DNA from: Gammaproteobacteria bacterium
GTDB taxonomy: Bacteria; Pseudomonadota; Gammaproteobacteria; Steroidobacterales; Rariloculaceae
NCBI GenBank assembly: GCA_022819855.1
Contig: JAJEGN010000012.1
Coordinates: forward strand, 260,746-324,745
Reading direction: 5' to 3'
DNA: 64,000 nt
Below, piece by piece: positions 1 through 10,552 of this stretch. Numbering within the stretch: the first letter of the stretch is position 1; each line of letters opens with the position of its first letter. The notes beneath the pieces were generated by a model. The model was not told where the DNA came from. It did no database searches and was given only the letters and a program-made list of their open reading frames with translations. The translations under genes were made by a program, and so were the position numbers.

Positions 1-162
1 GGTGACGATCTGGCGGAAATACGACGGGTCCGTGAGGATTTCCTGGTACCCGCTCATCGCGGTGTTGAACACCACTTCGCCGACGGTTTGCCCGGCGGCG
101 CCAATGGAAGCCCCATGGAACTGCGTTCCGTCTTCGAGCACGAGCAACGCGGGTTCCGTCAA
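1..162 (-). CDS. carA: Carbamoyl-phosphate synthase small subunit, N-terminal part
   Basis: This is the 5' end of carA, cut by the window edge after 54 codons. The small (glutaminase) subunit supplies ammonia to CarB for carbamoyl phosphate synthesis, feeding arginine and pyrimidines. The visible protein has the conserved CarA N-terminus, with [11 protein letters not shown], a GEVVFNT block and [11 protein letters not shown] just before the edge. I chose the TTG at 162 because it is preceded by AGGAG six bases upstream and matches the usual CarA N-terminal length. dapB lies about 280 bases upstream in the same direction, the common dapB-carA order. The glutaminase domain lies outside the window. 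Confidence 0.9.
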   Translation of the reverse strand, partial: MTEPALLVLEDGTQFHGASIGAAGQTVGEVVFNTAMSGYQEILTDPSYFRQIVT

Positions 163-444
163 CCTGAGCTCCTGGGACTCCTGAACCAAGTGCCTCGCAC
201 GAACCGGGCGGCGGTCTGCGAGGCGGGCAACCTGCCGAGCAACTTTCGACGTGGGAAGCTCAGGACGCAATTGTAGCCGCTAAGCCCGGAAAATGGGACA
301 CGAACGAACGTCTTTTTTGGCACGAAACCGCGATGCTGTCCCGGGACGGGACACAAGACACCTGCCTGCCATCAGCGGACCGGTTGTGCTGTCGCGATGG
401 CCGCGCCGGGTCCGGGTGCGACGCGGGACTCGTACCGGGGACCG
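163..444. other. dapB-carA intergenic region
   Basis: No gene is seen in these 282 bases. They hold the probable carA promoter and leader, and a short inverted repeat (TGTCCC/GGGACA, positions 337-353, five-base loop) downstream of dapB. That repeat lacks a following T-run on the minus strand, so I do not call it a terminator. No leader peptide or riboswitch is recognisable. Confidence 0.4.
270..300 (-). promoter_or_regulatory. Possible carA promoter (-10 TACAAT)
   Basis: On the minus strand a TACAAT hexamer (positions 275-270) lies about 107 bases upstream of the carA TTG, in a locally AT-richer stretch. No good -35 hexamer is found at the usual spacing, so this is a weak call resting on the -10 match and position. 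Confidence 0.3.
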
Positions 445-1254
445 CTACTCGCTTGCGAGCCCGAGCACATCCGCCATCGAATACAGGCCCGGAGGTCTGC
501 CCGCCACCCACTGCGCCGCGAGCAGCGCACCGCGCGCGAATGTCTTGCGGTCCCCGGCGGTGTGAATGAACCGAAGCTGCTCCTCGGGACCTGCGAACAG
601 CACGGTGTGTTCGCCGACGATGTTGCCGCCGCGTATGACGGAGAATCCGATCTCGTCCGCGTTTCTGGGTCCGGTTTGCCCGTCCCGAGCCATGACGGCG
701 ACCTCCTCGAACTGACGCTTGGTCGCCGCCGCGATCCGCTCGCCGACAGCAAGTGCGGTACCGGATGGTGCATCGACCTTGAAGCGATGATGAGCTTCCG
801 TGATTTCAACGTCATAGCCGCCGCCGAGCGCGGCCGCGGCGCGCGCGGCGAGATCCATGAACACGTTGACGCCGACGCTCATGTTGCGCGCGTAGACGAT
901 CGGAATCCGCCGCGCGGCGCGCGCAAGCGACTCCATCTGCGCGTCGCTCAAGCCCGTGGTGCCGATGACGAGCGCCGTGCCGCCGGCCTCGGCAGCCGCG
1001 AGGTTGGCCGCCAGCGCAGCAGGCAGCGTGAAGTCGATCGCGACGTCGGCCTCGCCAAGCGCGTCACCGGGATCAGCCGTCAGCGCGACCCCCAGCGCTC
1101 CGAGCCGCGCCGCATCACCGGCATCGCTGCCGAGCCGCGGGTCCCCCGGCTCCGTCACGGCGCCGACCAGGCGCATCCCGGCGGATTCCGCAAGACAAGC
1201 GAGAACCGCGTTCCCCATGCGGCCCGCGGCGCCCAGCACTGCCACCTTCAACAT
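445..1254 (-). CDS. dapB: 4-hydroxy-tetrahydrodipicolinate reductase
   Basis: DapB reduces 4-hydroxy-tetrahydrodipicolinate with NAD(P)H in the lysine/diaminopimelate pathway; cytosolic, normally a tetramer. The 269-residue protein is the usual family length. The nucleotide-binding loop GAAGRMG is at residues 8-14. The catalytic signature is at about 154-167: the His pair 155-156, Lys159 and DAPSGTA at 161-167. It starts 53 bases downstream of the dnaJ stop in the same direction, so it may be read from heat-shock transcripts as well as its own promoter. No anomaly is seen. Confidence 0.97.
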   Translation of the reverse strand: MLKVAVLGAAGRMGNAVLACLAESAGMRLVGAVTEPGDPRLGSDAGDAARLGALGVALTADPGDALGEADVAIDFTLPAALAANLAAAEAGGTALVIGTTGLSDAQMESLARAARRIPIVYARNMSVGVNVFMDLAARAAAALGGGYDVEITEAHHRFKVDAPSGTALAVGERIAAATKRQFEEVAVMARDGQTGPRNADEIGFSVIRGGNIVGEHTVLFAGPEEQLRFIHTAGDRKTFARGALLAAQWVAGRPPGLYSMADVLGLASE

Positions 1255-1307
1255 GACTCAGTCCCCCATGCGTTCGAAGACACCGGCTCCGACGAACCCT
1301 GCAGTCC

Positions 1308-2441
1308 CTAGGCTCCCAACCGGTCGAAGAAGCGTTTGACGCCGTCAAGCCAGGACGTCGCGCGCGGGCTGTGACTGCTGCCGCCCTGCTGCACGGCGGC
1401 GTCGAAGGTCTCCAGCATCGCCTTCTGCTCCTCTGTGAGCTTGACGGGCGTCTCGACCTGCACGCGGCAATATAGATCGCCTACGCCCGTGGCGCGAACC
1501 GACCGCACTCCCTTGCCGCGCAGCCGCAGGATCTTGCCGGACTGGGTCTCCGGCGGCACCTTGAGCACGATCTGGCCGTCGAGTGTCGGCACTTCGATCG
1601 AACCGCCAAGCACGGCCGTGGCGAAGCTGATCGGTACTTCGCAACTGAGGTTGCGGCCCTCGCGGCTGAAGATCGGGTGGTCGAGCACGTTGACATCGAC
1701 ATACAGATCGCCGGGCGGTCCGCCGTTGCGTCCGGCTTCGCCGTTACCCGGCAGACGAATGCGGTCGCCATTGTCGACGCCGGGCGGAATCTTGACGGAC
1801 AAGGTGCGCTGCTGCCGGATCCTGCCCCGGCCGCGGCAATCCCGGCAGGGCTTGTCGATGGACTTGCCGGCGCCGCGACAGCTCGGACAGGTCTGCTGAA
1901 TCGTGAAAAAGCCCTGTTGGACGCGCACCTGACCCGAGCCGCCGCAGGATCGGCAGTCGACCGGTTTCGATCCGGGCTCCGCGCCCGAGTTCGCGCAGCG
2001 TTCGCAGGCAACGTTCGTCGGTATGTCGATCTTGACCGAATCGCCCCTGACCGCCTGCTCCAGCGAAAGATCGAGCTCGTAGCGGAGATCCGCCCCGCGA
2101 TAGACATCGGTGCGCGCCCCGCGCCGGGCGCCGCCGAAGATGTCGCCGAACACGTCGCCGAAGATGTCGCTGAACGCTTCGGCGCCGCCGAAGCCGCCGT
2201 CCGCGCTGTTGCCGGCCTGCACGCCCGCGTGGCCGAACTGATCGTATGCGGCGCGCTTGCGGCTGTCGCTCAGGACGTCGTGCGCTTCCTTGGCTTCCTT
2301 GAAGCGCGCTTCGGCTTGCGGGTCGTCGGGGTTCCGGTCGGGGTGGTACTTCATCGCCAGGCGGCGATAGGCGCCCTTGAGCGCGCGTTCATCGGCATCG
2401 CGACCGACGCCCAGCACCTCGTAATAGTCGCGTTTCGCCAT
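1308..2441 (-). CDS. dnaJ: Chaperone protein DnaJ
   Basis: DnaJ is the Hsp40 co-chaperone that delivers substrates to DnaK and stimulates its ATPase. The 377-residue protein has a J domain with HPD at 33-35, a Gly/Phe-rich linker (about 72-108), a zinc-binding region with Cys pairs at 146/149, 163/166, 185/188 and 199/202, and a C-terminal substrate domain. The first zinc repeat is atypical, reading C-E-R-C-A-N-S-G, with Asn where CxxCxGxG has Gly; all eight cysteines remain. The start is the ATG before [10 protein letters not shown]; a 12-codon upstream extension is possible but not conserved in the family. It is third in the grpE-dnaK-dnaJ cluster. Confidence 0.97.
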   Translation of the reverse strand: MAKRDYYEVLGVGRDADERALKGAYRRLAMKYHPDRNPDDPQAEARFKEAKEAHDVLSDSRKRAAYDQFGHAGVQAGNSADGGFGGAEAFSDIFGDVFGDIFGGARRGARTDVYRGADLRYELDLSLEQAVRGDSVKIDIPTNVACERCANSGAEPGSKPVDCRSCGGSGQVRVQQGFFTIQQTCPSCRGAGKSIDKPCRDCRGRGRIRQQRTLSVKIPPGVDNGDRIRLPGNGEAGRNGGPPGDLYVDVNVLDHPIFSREGRNLSCEVPISFATAVLGGSIEVPTLDGQIVLKVPPETQSGKILRLRGKGVRSVRATGVGDLYCRVQVETPVKLTEEQKAMLETFDAAVQQGGSSHSPRATSWLDGVKRFFDRLGA

Positions 2442-2471
2442 AGAAGCGCTTCCAGTCACCCTGGCAGCCCA

Positions 2472-2504
2472 TGGCAAAAGCTCCGCTTGCGCGGAGTTCT
2501 GCCA
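2472..2504 (-). terminator. Hairpin between dnaK and dnaJ (attenuator or weak terminator)
   Basis: On the minus strand the dnaK-dnaJ spacer holds a perfect six-base stem (CTCCGC/GCGGAG, tetraloop GCAA). It is extended by an outer stem (TGGCA/TGCCA) across a small internal loop, and the inner stem is followed by CTTTTG. It could reduce dnaJ transcription relative to dnaK or mark an mRNA processing site. The T-run is only four bases, so full termination is doubtful. Confidence 0.45.
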
Positions 2505-2582
2505 CGGCCTGCCAGCCGAGCACGCGCAGGTGCTCCAGTCCGCGTCCTCCCGAACCGGCCGCAGCCGCCGCCTGCAAGCGGG

Positions 2583-4508
<1,926 letters not shown>

Positions 4509-4553
4509 ACCTGCAATTCTCCACGTTCGATGGTGTTCAGGGCCTACCCGACT

Positions 4554-4582
4554 TAATGGGGTGTGGTGACGCTCAATTCAAG
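4554..4582 (-). promoter_or_regulatory. Sigma32-type heat-shock promoter of dnaK
   Basis: Minus-strand elements CTTGAA (4582-4577) and CCCCATTA (4561-4554) are separated by 15 bases. They match the sigma32 (RpoH) pattern of CTTGAA and CCCCAT-type boxes with a 13-15 base spacer. The -10 box is 46 bases upstream of the dnaK ATG. No CIRCE inverted repeat (TTAGCACTC/GAGTGCTAA) is seen in this spacer. Confidence 0.7.
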
Positions 4583-4619
4583 CCGCCCGTGCGACAGGGC
4601 CTCCGGATGGCGTCGCCGG

Positions 4620-5291
4620 TCAACCCCCATCACCGCCGTCATCGGCCTCCCTTGCGACGATGACGCGCGCCGGGCGGATCAGCCGGTCGTGTATCTCGTA
4701 GCCCTTCTGGATGACCTCGATCACGCTGTCGGGCTCCGCTTCGGCCGACGGCAGCACGCTCATCGCTTCGTGCTTCGACGGGTCGAACGGTTCGCCGAGC
4801 GGGTCTATTTCCCTGACGCTCACACTCTCGAGCGCCTGGTCGAGCAGTCTCAGCGTCGCCCGCTCACCTTCGAGCAGGGTCGCGGCATCGGCGTTGTCGC
4901 CCGCGGCGAGCGCCGCCTCGATGCTGTCGCGAACCGGCAGCACGGCCTGGACAAGGCGTTCAACGCCGAACTTGTGCGCGTTCTCGAGTTCCCGGGCGCT
5001 GCGGCGGCGCAGATTGTCCAGTTCCGCCGCCACCCGGAGATACCGGTTCCAGTTGTCCTCGGCCTTCCGGCGCAGTTGGTCGAGGGACTCCTCCGGAGCT
5101 TCTTCGGAGTCCGGGGCGTCAGCCGAGTCAGCGCCTTCGGCGACTTCGGAGCGCGCGCCCGCCGCATCGGCCGGATCGGCCCCAGGTGATCCGCCGGCGC
5201 GATCGGAGTTTGCCGCATCGCCGGCTTCAGGCGCCGGCCCGGCGGGTTGAGCTGCATCCGCTGCGACGGAACCGTCAGACTTGTCACTCAT
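4620..5291 (-). CDS. grpE: Nucleotide exchange factor GrpE
   Basis: GrpE releases ADP from DnaK. The 223-residue protein has an unusually long, acidic, Ala/Asp/Glu-rich N-terminal extension (about residues 1-65) of low complexity. The conserved coiled-coil and beta domain follow, with the block NRYLRVAAELDNLRRR near 83-98 and a C-terminal segment ending in ARVIVAREAD. The ATG at 5291 has a GAGGAAGG ribosome site seven bases upstream. It sits between hrcA and dnaK, all on the minus strand, as in hrcA-grpE-dnaK-dnaJ operons. The disordered extension may act in thermosensing; that is inference. Confidence 0.95.
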   Translation of the reverse strand: MSDKSDGSVAADAAQPAGPAPEAGDAANSDRAGGSPGADPADAAGARSEVAEGADSADAPDSEEAPEESLDQLRRKAEDNWNRYLRVAAELDNLRRRSARELENAHKFGVERLVQAVLPVRDSIEAALAAGDNADAATLLEGERATLRLLDQALESVSVREIDPLGEPFDPSKHEAMSVLPSAEAEPDSVIEVIQKGYEIHDRLIRPARVIVAREADDGGDGG

Positions 5292-5419
5292 GAAAATACC
5301 TTCCTCGGCCTGGTATCCGGTACCGCAAACGGCGTCACGTCAAGCACCGCGCGTCAAGGCGTCCCAAGCCGCATCCCCCGGCAATGGCAAGACAGAAATT
5401 CTGTTCCCCGTGGTGACCG

Positions 5420-6484
5420 TTATGCGGGCAGGTTCTGGGACTTCAAGGCTCGGCCGAGCAGTTTGGCCGTGATGTCCACGATCGGTATGACGCGCTCGTA
5501 CGCCATGCGGGTCGGGCCGATCACGCCGAGCACCCCGACCGCATCGTCGTCGGTCGCATAGGGCGCCGCGACGATGCTGCACGAGTCGAGCAGCTCATAC
5601 CCGGACTCCTGGCCAATGAATATCCTCACGCCGTCGGCGTGGAGACTCCTGTCGAGCAGGTGCAGGATGTCGCGCCGACGATTGAACGCTTCGAACAGGC
5701 CCCTGAGCTTCTCGAGGTCGGCCAGTTCCTCGAGGCCCATGAGATTCGTCTGCCCGGCGAGCACGTATTGGGAATCGGGCATGGATTCGGGAAAGACGGC
5801 CTCGGCCATTTCGATCGCCCGCGCCATCAACCTGTCCATCGACTCGCGCGTTCGCTTCAGTTCGTTGAGCAGGCGATGCCGGACCTGGTAGATGTCGCGC
5901 CCTCGGAACTGCTCGGTGAGGTAGTTTGCAGCTTCCGTCAGTTCGTCCTGGGTGTAGTCGCGCTTGACCTCGAGAACCTTGTTCTGCACCTCGGAGTCGT
6001 TGACGACCAGGATCGCGAGCACGCGCTTGCCGGACAACGGCAGAAACTCGATCTGTCGCAGCGACGGATGCGAGTGCCTCGGCACCGTGACGACGCCGGC
6101 GAGTTTCGTGATGTCCGACAGGAGGGTCGACGCCGACAGGGCAAGCGCCTTCGGGTCCCCCGCTGCATCGTTGAGCTCGTGCTCGAACATCAGCAGGTCA
6201 GCGCCTTTCGGCGGCTTGAGCTTGATGAGCGTGTCGACGAAGAAACGGTAGCCCTTGATCGTCGGCACGCGCCCGGCCGAGGTGTGCGGCGAGTTCAGGA
6301 ACCCCAGGTCTTCGAGATCGGCCATGATGTTGCGGATCGTTGCGGGGCTGACTTCAAGACCCGAGTCGCGCGACAGCGTGCGCGAGCCGACAGGCTGTCC
6401 CTCGCGGATATAACGGCCGACCAGCACACGCAGAAGGTGCCTTGCGCGTTCGTCGAGATTCGATGTCGATCGGCTTGTAGCCAT
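5420..6484 (-). CDS. hrcA: Heat-inducible transcription repressor HrcA
   Basis: HrcA represses chaperone operons by binding CIRCE elements and is itself kept active by GroE. The 354-residue protein has the N-terminal winged helix (YIREGQPVGSRTL, then SPATIRNIMADLEDLGFL and the SAGRVPTIKGYRFF block) followed by a GAF-like domain. I chose the ATG at 6484 (MATSRSTSNL); a frame 46 codons longer is open but its extra N-terminus is not HrcA-like. It is divergent from nadK and heads the grpE-dnaK-dnaJ cluster. No consensus CIRCE is visible near hrcA, grpE or dnaK, so its local target is unclear; groESL elsewhere is likely. Confidence 0.95.
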   Translation of the reverse strand: MATSRSTSNLDERARHLLRVLVGRYIREGQPVGSRTLSRDSGLEVSPATIRNIMADLEDLGFLNSPHTSAGRVPTIKGYRFFVDTLIKLKPPKGADLLMFEHELNDAAGDPKALALSASTLLSDITKLAGVVTVPRHSHPSLRQIEFLPLSGKRVLAILVVNDSEVQNKVLEVKRDYTQDELTEAANYLTEQFRGRDIYQVRHRLLNELKRTRESMDRLMARAIEMAEAVFPESMPDSQYVLAGQTNLMGLEELADLEKLRGLFEAFNRRRDILHLLDRSLHADGVRIFIGQESGYELLDSCSIVAAPYATDDDAVGVLGVIGPTRMAYERVIPIVDITAKLLGRALKSQNLPA

Positions 6485-6531
6485 CAGCCTGCGCTGTGAT
6501 AACTTAGCGTCGTGTTTAGCATCCCGATTGC

Positions 6532-6561
6532 ACGCTAGCAATGCGATCCGGCGACTGTCAA
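6532..6561 (-). promoter_or_regulatory. Probable hrcA promoter
   Basis: On the minus strand a perfect TTGACA (6561-6556) is followed after 18 bases by TAGCGT (6537-6532), about 48 bases upstream of the hrcA ATG. Just downstream the motif GCTAA occurs twice (ATGCTAA and ACGCTAA). The first resembles the right half of a CIRCE element, but the left half is poorly matched, so autoregulation is only a possibility. Confidence 0.4.
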
Positions 6562-6651
6562 GAACGCCCGCGCGGACCGCAAGGCAACGGCTGGCGGCTC
6601 TTTTGAGCATCTCGCCGCACACGAGTTCCCTGCGGTTTTTCGGGCGTTTCC

Positions 6652-7557
6652 ATGACGAGTGAATTCTCCAAAATCGGGCTCTGGGGCCGGCTGTCGGAAC
6701 CGACCGTCGCTGATCCCGCGCGCCAGATCAGCGCCCACCTGGTCGAAGCCGGGCTCGAAGTGTTCGCGACAGCGAGTTGCGGCGCCGGTTCGAAACTGCC
6801 GGGCGTCGCCGAACTCCCCGATGACGGTTTCGGCGCAGGCATCGACCTGCTGATCGCCGTCGGCGGCGACGGCACGCTGCTGCGCTCGGCGCGCCAGATC
6901 GCGGGCAAGAACGTGCCCCTCGTCGGCATCAATCGCGGCCGGCTCGGCTTTCTGACCGACGTCTCGCCGGACGGCATGCTCGGGGCGATCGACACCATCC
7001 TCGCAGGCGACTACCTGGCCGAAGAACGCCTCCTGCTCGAGGCGCGGATCGTCCGCGACGGTGCATGCGTGAGCACCATGTACGCGCTCAACGACGTCGT
7101 ACTGCAACGCACCGGGCACATGCTCTATTTCAGGACCCGAGTCGACGGCAGTTTCGTCAGCGCACACGCGGGCGATGGCCTGATCGTTTCGACACCGACA
7201 GGCTCGACGGCCTACGCGCTCGCCTGCGGCGGTCCGATCATTCAGCCGAGCGTCGATGCCGTCGTGCTCGTGCCGATCTGCCCGCACTCGCTGAGCGACC
7301 GGCCGCTCGTGCTCAAATCGTCAAGCGTCATCGAACTCGTGACCGATTCCGGCAGCGCCGATCCGCCGAACATCGCCTGCGACGGGGAGCCACTGGGAGA
7401 ACTCGTCGTCGGCGATACGTTGCGAATCGCCGCGGCAACCGAGACCGTCACGTTGCTGCATCCGACCAACTACAGCTACTACGAGTTGCTGCGTTCAAAA
7501 CTCCACTGGGGTCTGCCGAACCGGTCAGGGCAAAAGCCGTCCACCGCACCCGCCTGA
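6652..7557 (+). CDS. nadK: NAD kinase
   Basis: NadK phosphorylates NAD to NADP using ATP. The 301-residue protein carries the GGDG signature at 71-74 in the AVGGDGTLLR block, an ALND segment at 145-148 corresponding to the conserved Asn-Glu motif (here Asp replaces Glu) and the TPTGSTAYAL block at 181-190. The ATG at 6652 gives a normal N-terminus. It is divergent from hrcA and lies 30 bases upstream of recN on the same strand, the usual nadK-recN arrangement in proteobacteria. Confidence 0.96.
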   Translation: MTSEFSKIGLWGRLSEPTVADPARQISAHLVEAGLEVFATASCGAGSKLPGVAELPDDGFGAGIDLLIAVGGDGTLLRSARQIAGKNVPLVGINRGRLGFLTDVSPDGMLGAIDTILAGDYLAEERLLLEARIVRDGACVSTMYALNDVVLQRTGHMLYFRTRVDGSFVSAHAGDGLIVSTPTGSTAYALACGGPIIQPSVDAVVLVPICPHSLSDRPLVLKSSSVIELVTDSGSADPPNIACDGEPLGELVVGDTLRIAAATETVTLLHPTNYSYYELLRSKLHWGLPNRSGQKPSTAPA

Positions 7558-7587
7558 CTGTTGCGCGCTGCAGGTCGGGATTGCGCA

Positions 7588-9267
7588 ATGCTCAGCTTCA
7601 TCCGCATCGAGAACTATGCGGTGATCGAGGCGCTCGAGCTCGAGTTCGGACCCGGCCTGAGCGTGCTGACCGGCGAGACCGGCGCCGGCAAATCGATCCT
7701 CGTGGATGCGCTCGGGCTCGCGCTCGGCGACCGGGCCGATGCGGGCGCCGTACGCCACGGCAGCTCCCGAGCCGAGATCAGCGCGGTCTTCGACTGCCCG
7801 AACGGGCATCCGGCGATCGAATGGCTCAGCGAGCGCGGTCTCGACGACGAGGACTCCTGCACACTCAGGCGGACGGTCGGCGCAGAGGGCCGATCGCGCG
7901 CTTTCGTCAACAACCGGCCGGTATCGTTGCAGGACCTGCGGGCGCTCGGCGCCCACCTCGTCGACATTCACGGCCAGCACGCCCACCAGTCGCTGCTCGC
8001 AAGCGCAACTCAGCGCCAACTGCTTGATGCCCATGCAGGACTCGAGCGGCAGGCCGGCGATACCGCCGCGGCATTCGCCGCCTGGCGGGCCGCGGCAGCC
8101 GATCTCAAGACCCGGCACGACAGCGCGGCCGACCGGGAATCGCGGCTCGAGCTGCTGCGCTACGAACTCGGCGAGATCGAGGCATTGGGCCTCGGCGACG
8201 ACGAGCCCGCGCGGCTGCGCGCCGAACGCGAACGACTGGCGAATGTCGATCGGCTCGTGCATGGGCTAAGCACGGCCCTGGAGCACCTGTACGAAAACGA
8301 AGCCCTGTCCGCGCACATGGGGCTCGTCAGGGCTCACCAGGCGCTCGCTGCGATCGTCGAACACGATTCCGAACTCGACGAGCCGCACACACAGCTCGGC
8401 GCGGTCGAGATCGAAGTCAATGAGATTGCGACGACGCTGCTTCGCTACCGCGACCGGCTCGAAGCGGACCCCGAGCGACTGGAGTATCTCAACCAGCGCC
8501 TGAACAGGGTCCGGACGCTCGCGCGCCGGCACGGCGTGGACGAGACGGAACTCACCGCAACCGCGGACAGGCTGCGCCGCGAGATCGACAGCCTCGATGC
8601 GTCCGAACAGTCGCTGGCCGCGCTCAACGAACGCGTCGAGCAGGCGGCCGGCAACTATCGCGAACTCGCCGAAGCGTTGTCCGAGGGCCGCAGACAGGGC
8701 GCCGTCAGGCTCGCCGACGAGGTTTCGGCCCAGCTCAGGGAACTCGGGCTGCCGCACGGCGAATTACGTGTCGCCGTGAGCAGCAAGAACGGCGACGCGA
8801 CCGGCGCGGACCGCATCGAATTCGAAGTGCAGCTCAATCCCGGCCTGCCTTTCGGCGCCTTGAACCGGGTCGCGTCGGGCGGAGAACTTTCACGCATCGG
8901 CCTCGCACTCGAAGTCGTCGCGACCGGCGCATCACCCATTCCGACCTATGTATTCGACGAGGTCGATGCCGGCATCGGCGGCGGCGTCGCCGAGATCGTC
9001 GGCCGCCGCCTCCGCGAGATCGCCGCGCGCCGGCAGGTGCTCTGTGTGACCCACCTCCCGCAGGTCGCAAGCCAGGGCGCCGAACACTACCGCGTGACGA
9101 AACACACCGACGGTTCCACGAGCCTCGCACGCGTGCGGCGCCTGAGCGGTGAGGAGCGGGTGGAAGAACTGTCGAGAATGCTCGGCGGCCTCGATATCAC
9201 GGCGACCGTGCGCGCGCACGCCGAAGAGATGATGGAACGCTCGGCGTCCCGGGAGCCTGCGCCGTAG
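7588..9267 (+). CDS. recN: DNA repair protein RecN
   Basis: RecN is an SMC-like ATPase acting in recombinational repair of double-strand breaks. The 559-residue protein has Walker A GETGAGKS at 29-36, a long coiled-coil middle, and the ABC signature LSRIGLALE followed by Walker B YVFDEVDAGIGG in the C-terminal third. The ATG at 7588 gives the conserved MLSFIRIENYAVIE start; an in-frame TTG nine codons upstream is less likely. It follows nadK. No SOS box is evident in the short spacer, so expression probably comes through nadK. Confidence 0.96.
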   Translation: MLSFIRIENYAVIEALELEFGPGLSVLTGETGAGKSILVDALGLALGDRADAGAVRHGSSRAEISAVFDCPNGHPAIEWLSERGLDDEDSCTLRRTVGAEGRSRAFVNNRPVSLQDLRALGAHLVDIHGQHAHQSLLASATQRQLLDAHAGLERQAGDTAAAFAAWRAAAADLKTRHDSAADRESRLELLRYELGEIEALGLGDDEPARLRAERERLANVDRLVHGLSTALEHLYENEALSAHMGLVRAHQALAAIVEHDSELDEPHTQLGAVEIEVNEIATTLLRYRDRLEADPERLEYLNQRLNRVRTLARRHGVDETELTATADRLRREIDSLDASEQSLAALNERVEQAAGNYRELAEALSEGRRQGAVRLADEVSAQLRELGLPHGELRVAVSSKNGDATGADRIEFEVQLNPGLPFGALNRVASGGELSRIGLALEVVATGASPIPTYVFDEVDAGIGGGVAEIVGRRLREIAARRQVLCVTHLPQVASQGAEHYRVTKHTDGSTSLARVRRLSGEERVEELSRMLGGLDITATVRAHAEEMMERSASREPAP

Positions 9268-9274
9268 GAATCGG

Positions 9275-9308
9275 CCGAAGCGGCGATTCGATATCGCCGT
9301 CTCTTCGG
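9275..9308. terminator. Convergent recN/fur hairpin
   Basis: A long inverted repeat lies just after recN: outer arms CCGAAG/CTTCGG and inner arms GGCGAT/ATCGCC around a five-base loop. It sits in the spacer between the convergent recN and fur genes. There is no T-run on either side, so it may act as a transcript-end stabiliser or a weak bidirectional terminator. Confidence 0.4.
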
Positions 9309-9402
9309 TCAATCGATCAAGGAGAATCCTGCAGCCGTGAAGTCGTACGGCGCAGGCTCCCAACGCTCTCCGCCGGCCGCGGCGTAACGACCTGCCCCGT
9401 TG

Positions 9403-9813
9403 CTATTGCTTTTTGTCTATCGGGCGCACGTAGAGCACCAGGCTGTGATCGACGATCTCGTAGCCGTGGCGGCTTGCGATCTCGGTCTGGAGGTCCTCGA
9501 TCTGCTCGTCGAAGAACTCGACGACGTCGCCGGTTTCCAGGCACACCATGTGATCGTGGTGGGTGCGGTCGGAAAGCTCGAAGACCGCCATGCCGCCTTC
9601 GAAGTTGTGCCGGATCACAAGACCGGCTCGCTCGAACTGAGTCAGCACGCGATAGACCGTCGCAAGACCCAGTTCCTCGCCGTTCGCGAGCAGGGCCCTG
9701 TAGATTCCTTCAGCGCTCAGATGCCGTTCTTCGCTGCTGTCGAGAACCTCCAGAACCTTCAGTCGGGGCGACGTGACCTTGAGTCCCGCCTCGCGTAGGT
9801 CCTTGCTTTCCAC
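9403..9813 (-). CDS. fur: Ferric uptake regulator Fur
   Basis: Fur is the iron-responsive repressor. The 136-residue protein has an N-terminal winged helix (SAEGIYRALL, then GLATVYRVLTQFERAGL with the recognition helix) and the metal-binding core HHDHMV at 85-90. Only Cys91 is present; the CxxC of enteric Fur is replaced by CLET, as in Pseudomonas-type Fur, which also lacks the zinc cysteines. The start is a GTG at 9813. It is divergent from bamE across a 57-base spacer, the standard gammaproteobacterial fur/bamE arrangement. Confidence 0.95.
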   Translation of the reverse strand: MESKDLREAGLKVTSPRLKVLEVLDSSEERHLSAEGIYRALLANGEELGLATVYRVLTQFERAGLVIRHNFEGGMAVFELSDRTHHDHMVCLETGDVVEFFDEQIEDLQTEIASRHGYEIVDHSLVLYVRPIDKKQ

Positions 9814-9870
9814 CGTCCACTCGCCGTGAGCGATAAGGTATGATGCTGCGCTTCATTATGACGCAGAGCC
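9814..9870. promoter_or_regulatory. fur/bamE divergent promoter region
   Basis: This 57-base spacer must drive both genes. It contains a plus-strand TATGAT and a minus-strand CATAAT, each suitable as a -10 box. The AT-rich GATAAG...TCATTATG stretch loosely resembles a Fur box, so autoregulation is plausible but not shown. Confidence 0.4.
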
Positions 9871-10227
9871 ATGCCGCTCTCCACCTTGAAGATGCAACCT
9901 CGCGTCAAACACGCCTGCAATTTCCTCGCGATCGCCGTTGTCTGCCTCATCGCGAGCGCGTGCATCTATCGCGTCGACATCCAGCAGGGCAACCTGCTCG
10001 AATCCGATGCCATAGAGCAGGTCGAACTCGGCATGACGCGCAGCCAGGTTCAGTTCCTGCTCGGCACGCCGATGGTCGCAGACGCCTTTCACCAGGATCG
10101 CTGGGACTACGCCTACTTCATCAGGCGAGGCCGATCGCAAGACGTCGAACGCCGCTGGATCGCCGTCTACTTCGAGGGAGACCGGGTCGTGGGCATCCTC
10201 GGGGACCTTACTTCCGAACCGCCCTGA
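9871..10227 (+). CDS. bamE: Outer membrane assembly lipoprotein BamE (SmpA)
   Basis: BamE is an outer-membrane lipoprotein of the BAM complex that inserts beta-barrel proteins. The 118-residue precursor has a signal peptide ending in a lipobox with Cys31 (LIASA before the Cys). The conserved GNLLESDAIEQVELGMTRSQ region and the LLGTPMVADAFHQDRWDY motif follow. The 3' end overlaps the convergent rnfH by 20 bases. Confidence 0.95.
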   Translation: MPLSTLKMQPRVKHACNFLAIAVVCLIASACIYRVDIQQGNLLESDAIEQVELGMTRSQVQFLLGTPMVADAFHQDRWDYAYFIRRGRSQDVERRWIAVYFEGDRVVGILGDLTSEPP

Positions 10228-10552
10228 CGGGTCCGCGAGCCCGGCCGGCGCTGCCCATCACCCGGCCCTGTTCCAGCAGCGCTCGCCGCATCTCCCGCGG
10301 ATCGTGGCTGAGCGGCCGGCAGATCTCGACGCGGTCTCCGGGCTTGAGCCCCCGATCCTCTTCCACTTGCGTGCCGAATATGCCGAGCACGACTTCCCTG
10401 ACGTTCGGCGCCGCATCGCCGTCCAGGAGGCCCGAACGACGCACCGCATCGCCTGCCGTCATGCCCGGTTCGTGCTCCAGCTTCACCATACGCTGGCGCT
10501 CGGCGGTCGCGTAGACCACCTCGACGAAGCTCCCGTGCGCGCTATCGTCCAT
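10208..10552 (-). CDS. rnfH: RnfH family protein
   Basis: A 114-residue member of the RnfH/UPF0125 ubiquitin-like family, of unknown biochemical role. The conserved beta-grasp core is seen: EVVYATAERQ at the N-terminus, then VREVVLGIFGTQVE and the LKPGDRVEICRPL block with the DPREMRR tail. Its start overlaps the 3' end of ratA (10542-10552), showing coupling, and its 3' end overlaps bamE on the other strand. Confidence 0.9.
   Translation of the reverse strand: MDDSAHGSFVEVVYATAERQRMVKLEHEPGMTAGDAVRRSGLLDGDAAPNVREVVLGIFGTQVEEDRGLKPGDRVEICRPLSHDPREMRRALLEQGRVMGSAGRARGPVRAVRK

Noticed and set aside
337..353. Hairpin after dapB as a terminator
   Set aside because: The stem is clear but no T-run follows on the minus strand.
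6480..6620. CIRCE element upstream of hrcA
   Set aside because: GATGCTAA resembles a right half-site, but the nine-base-spaced left half matches at only about four of nine positions.
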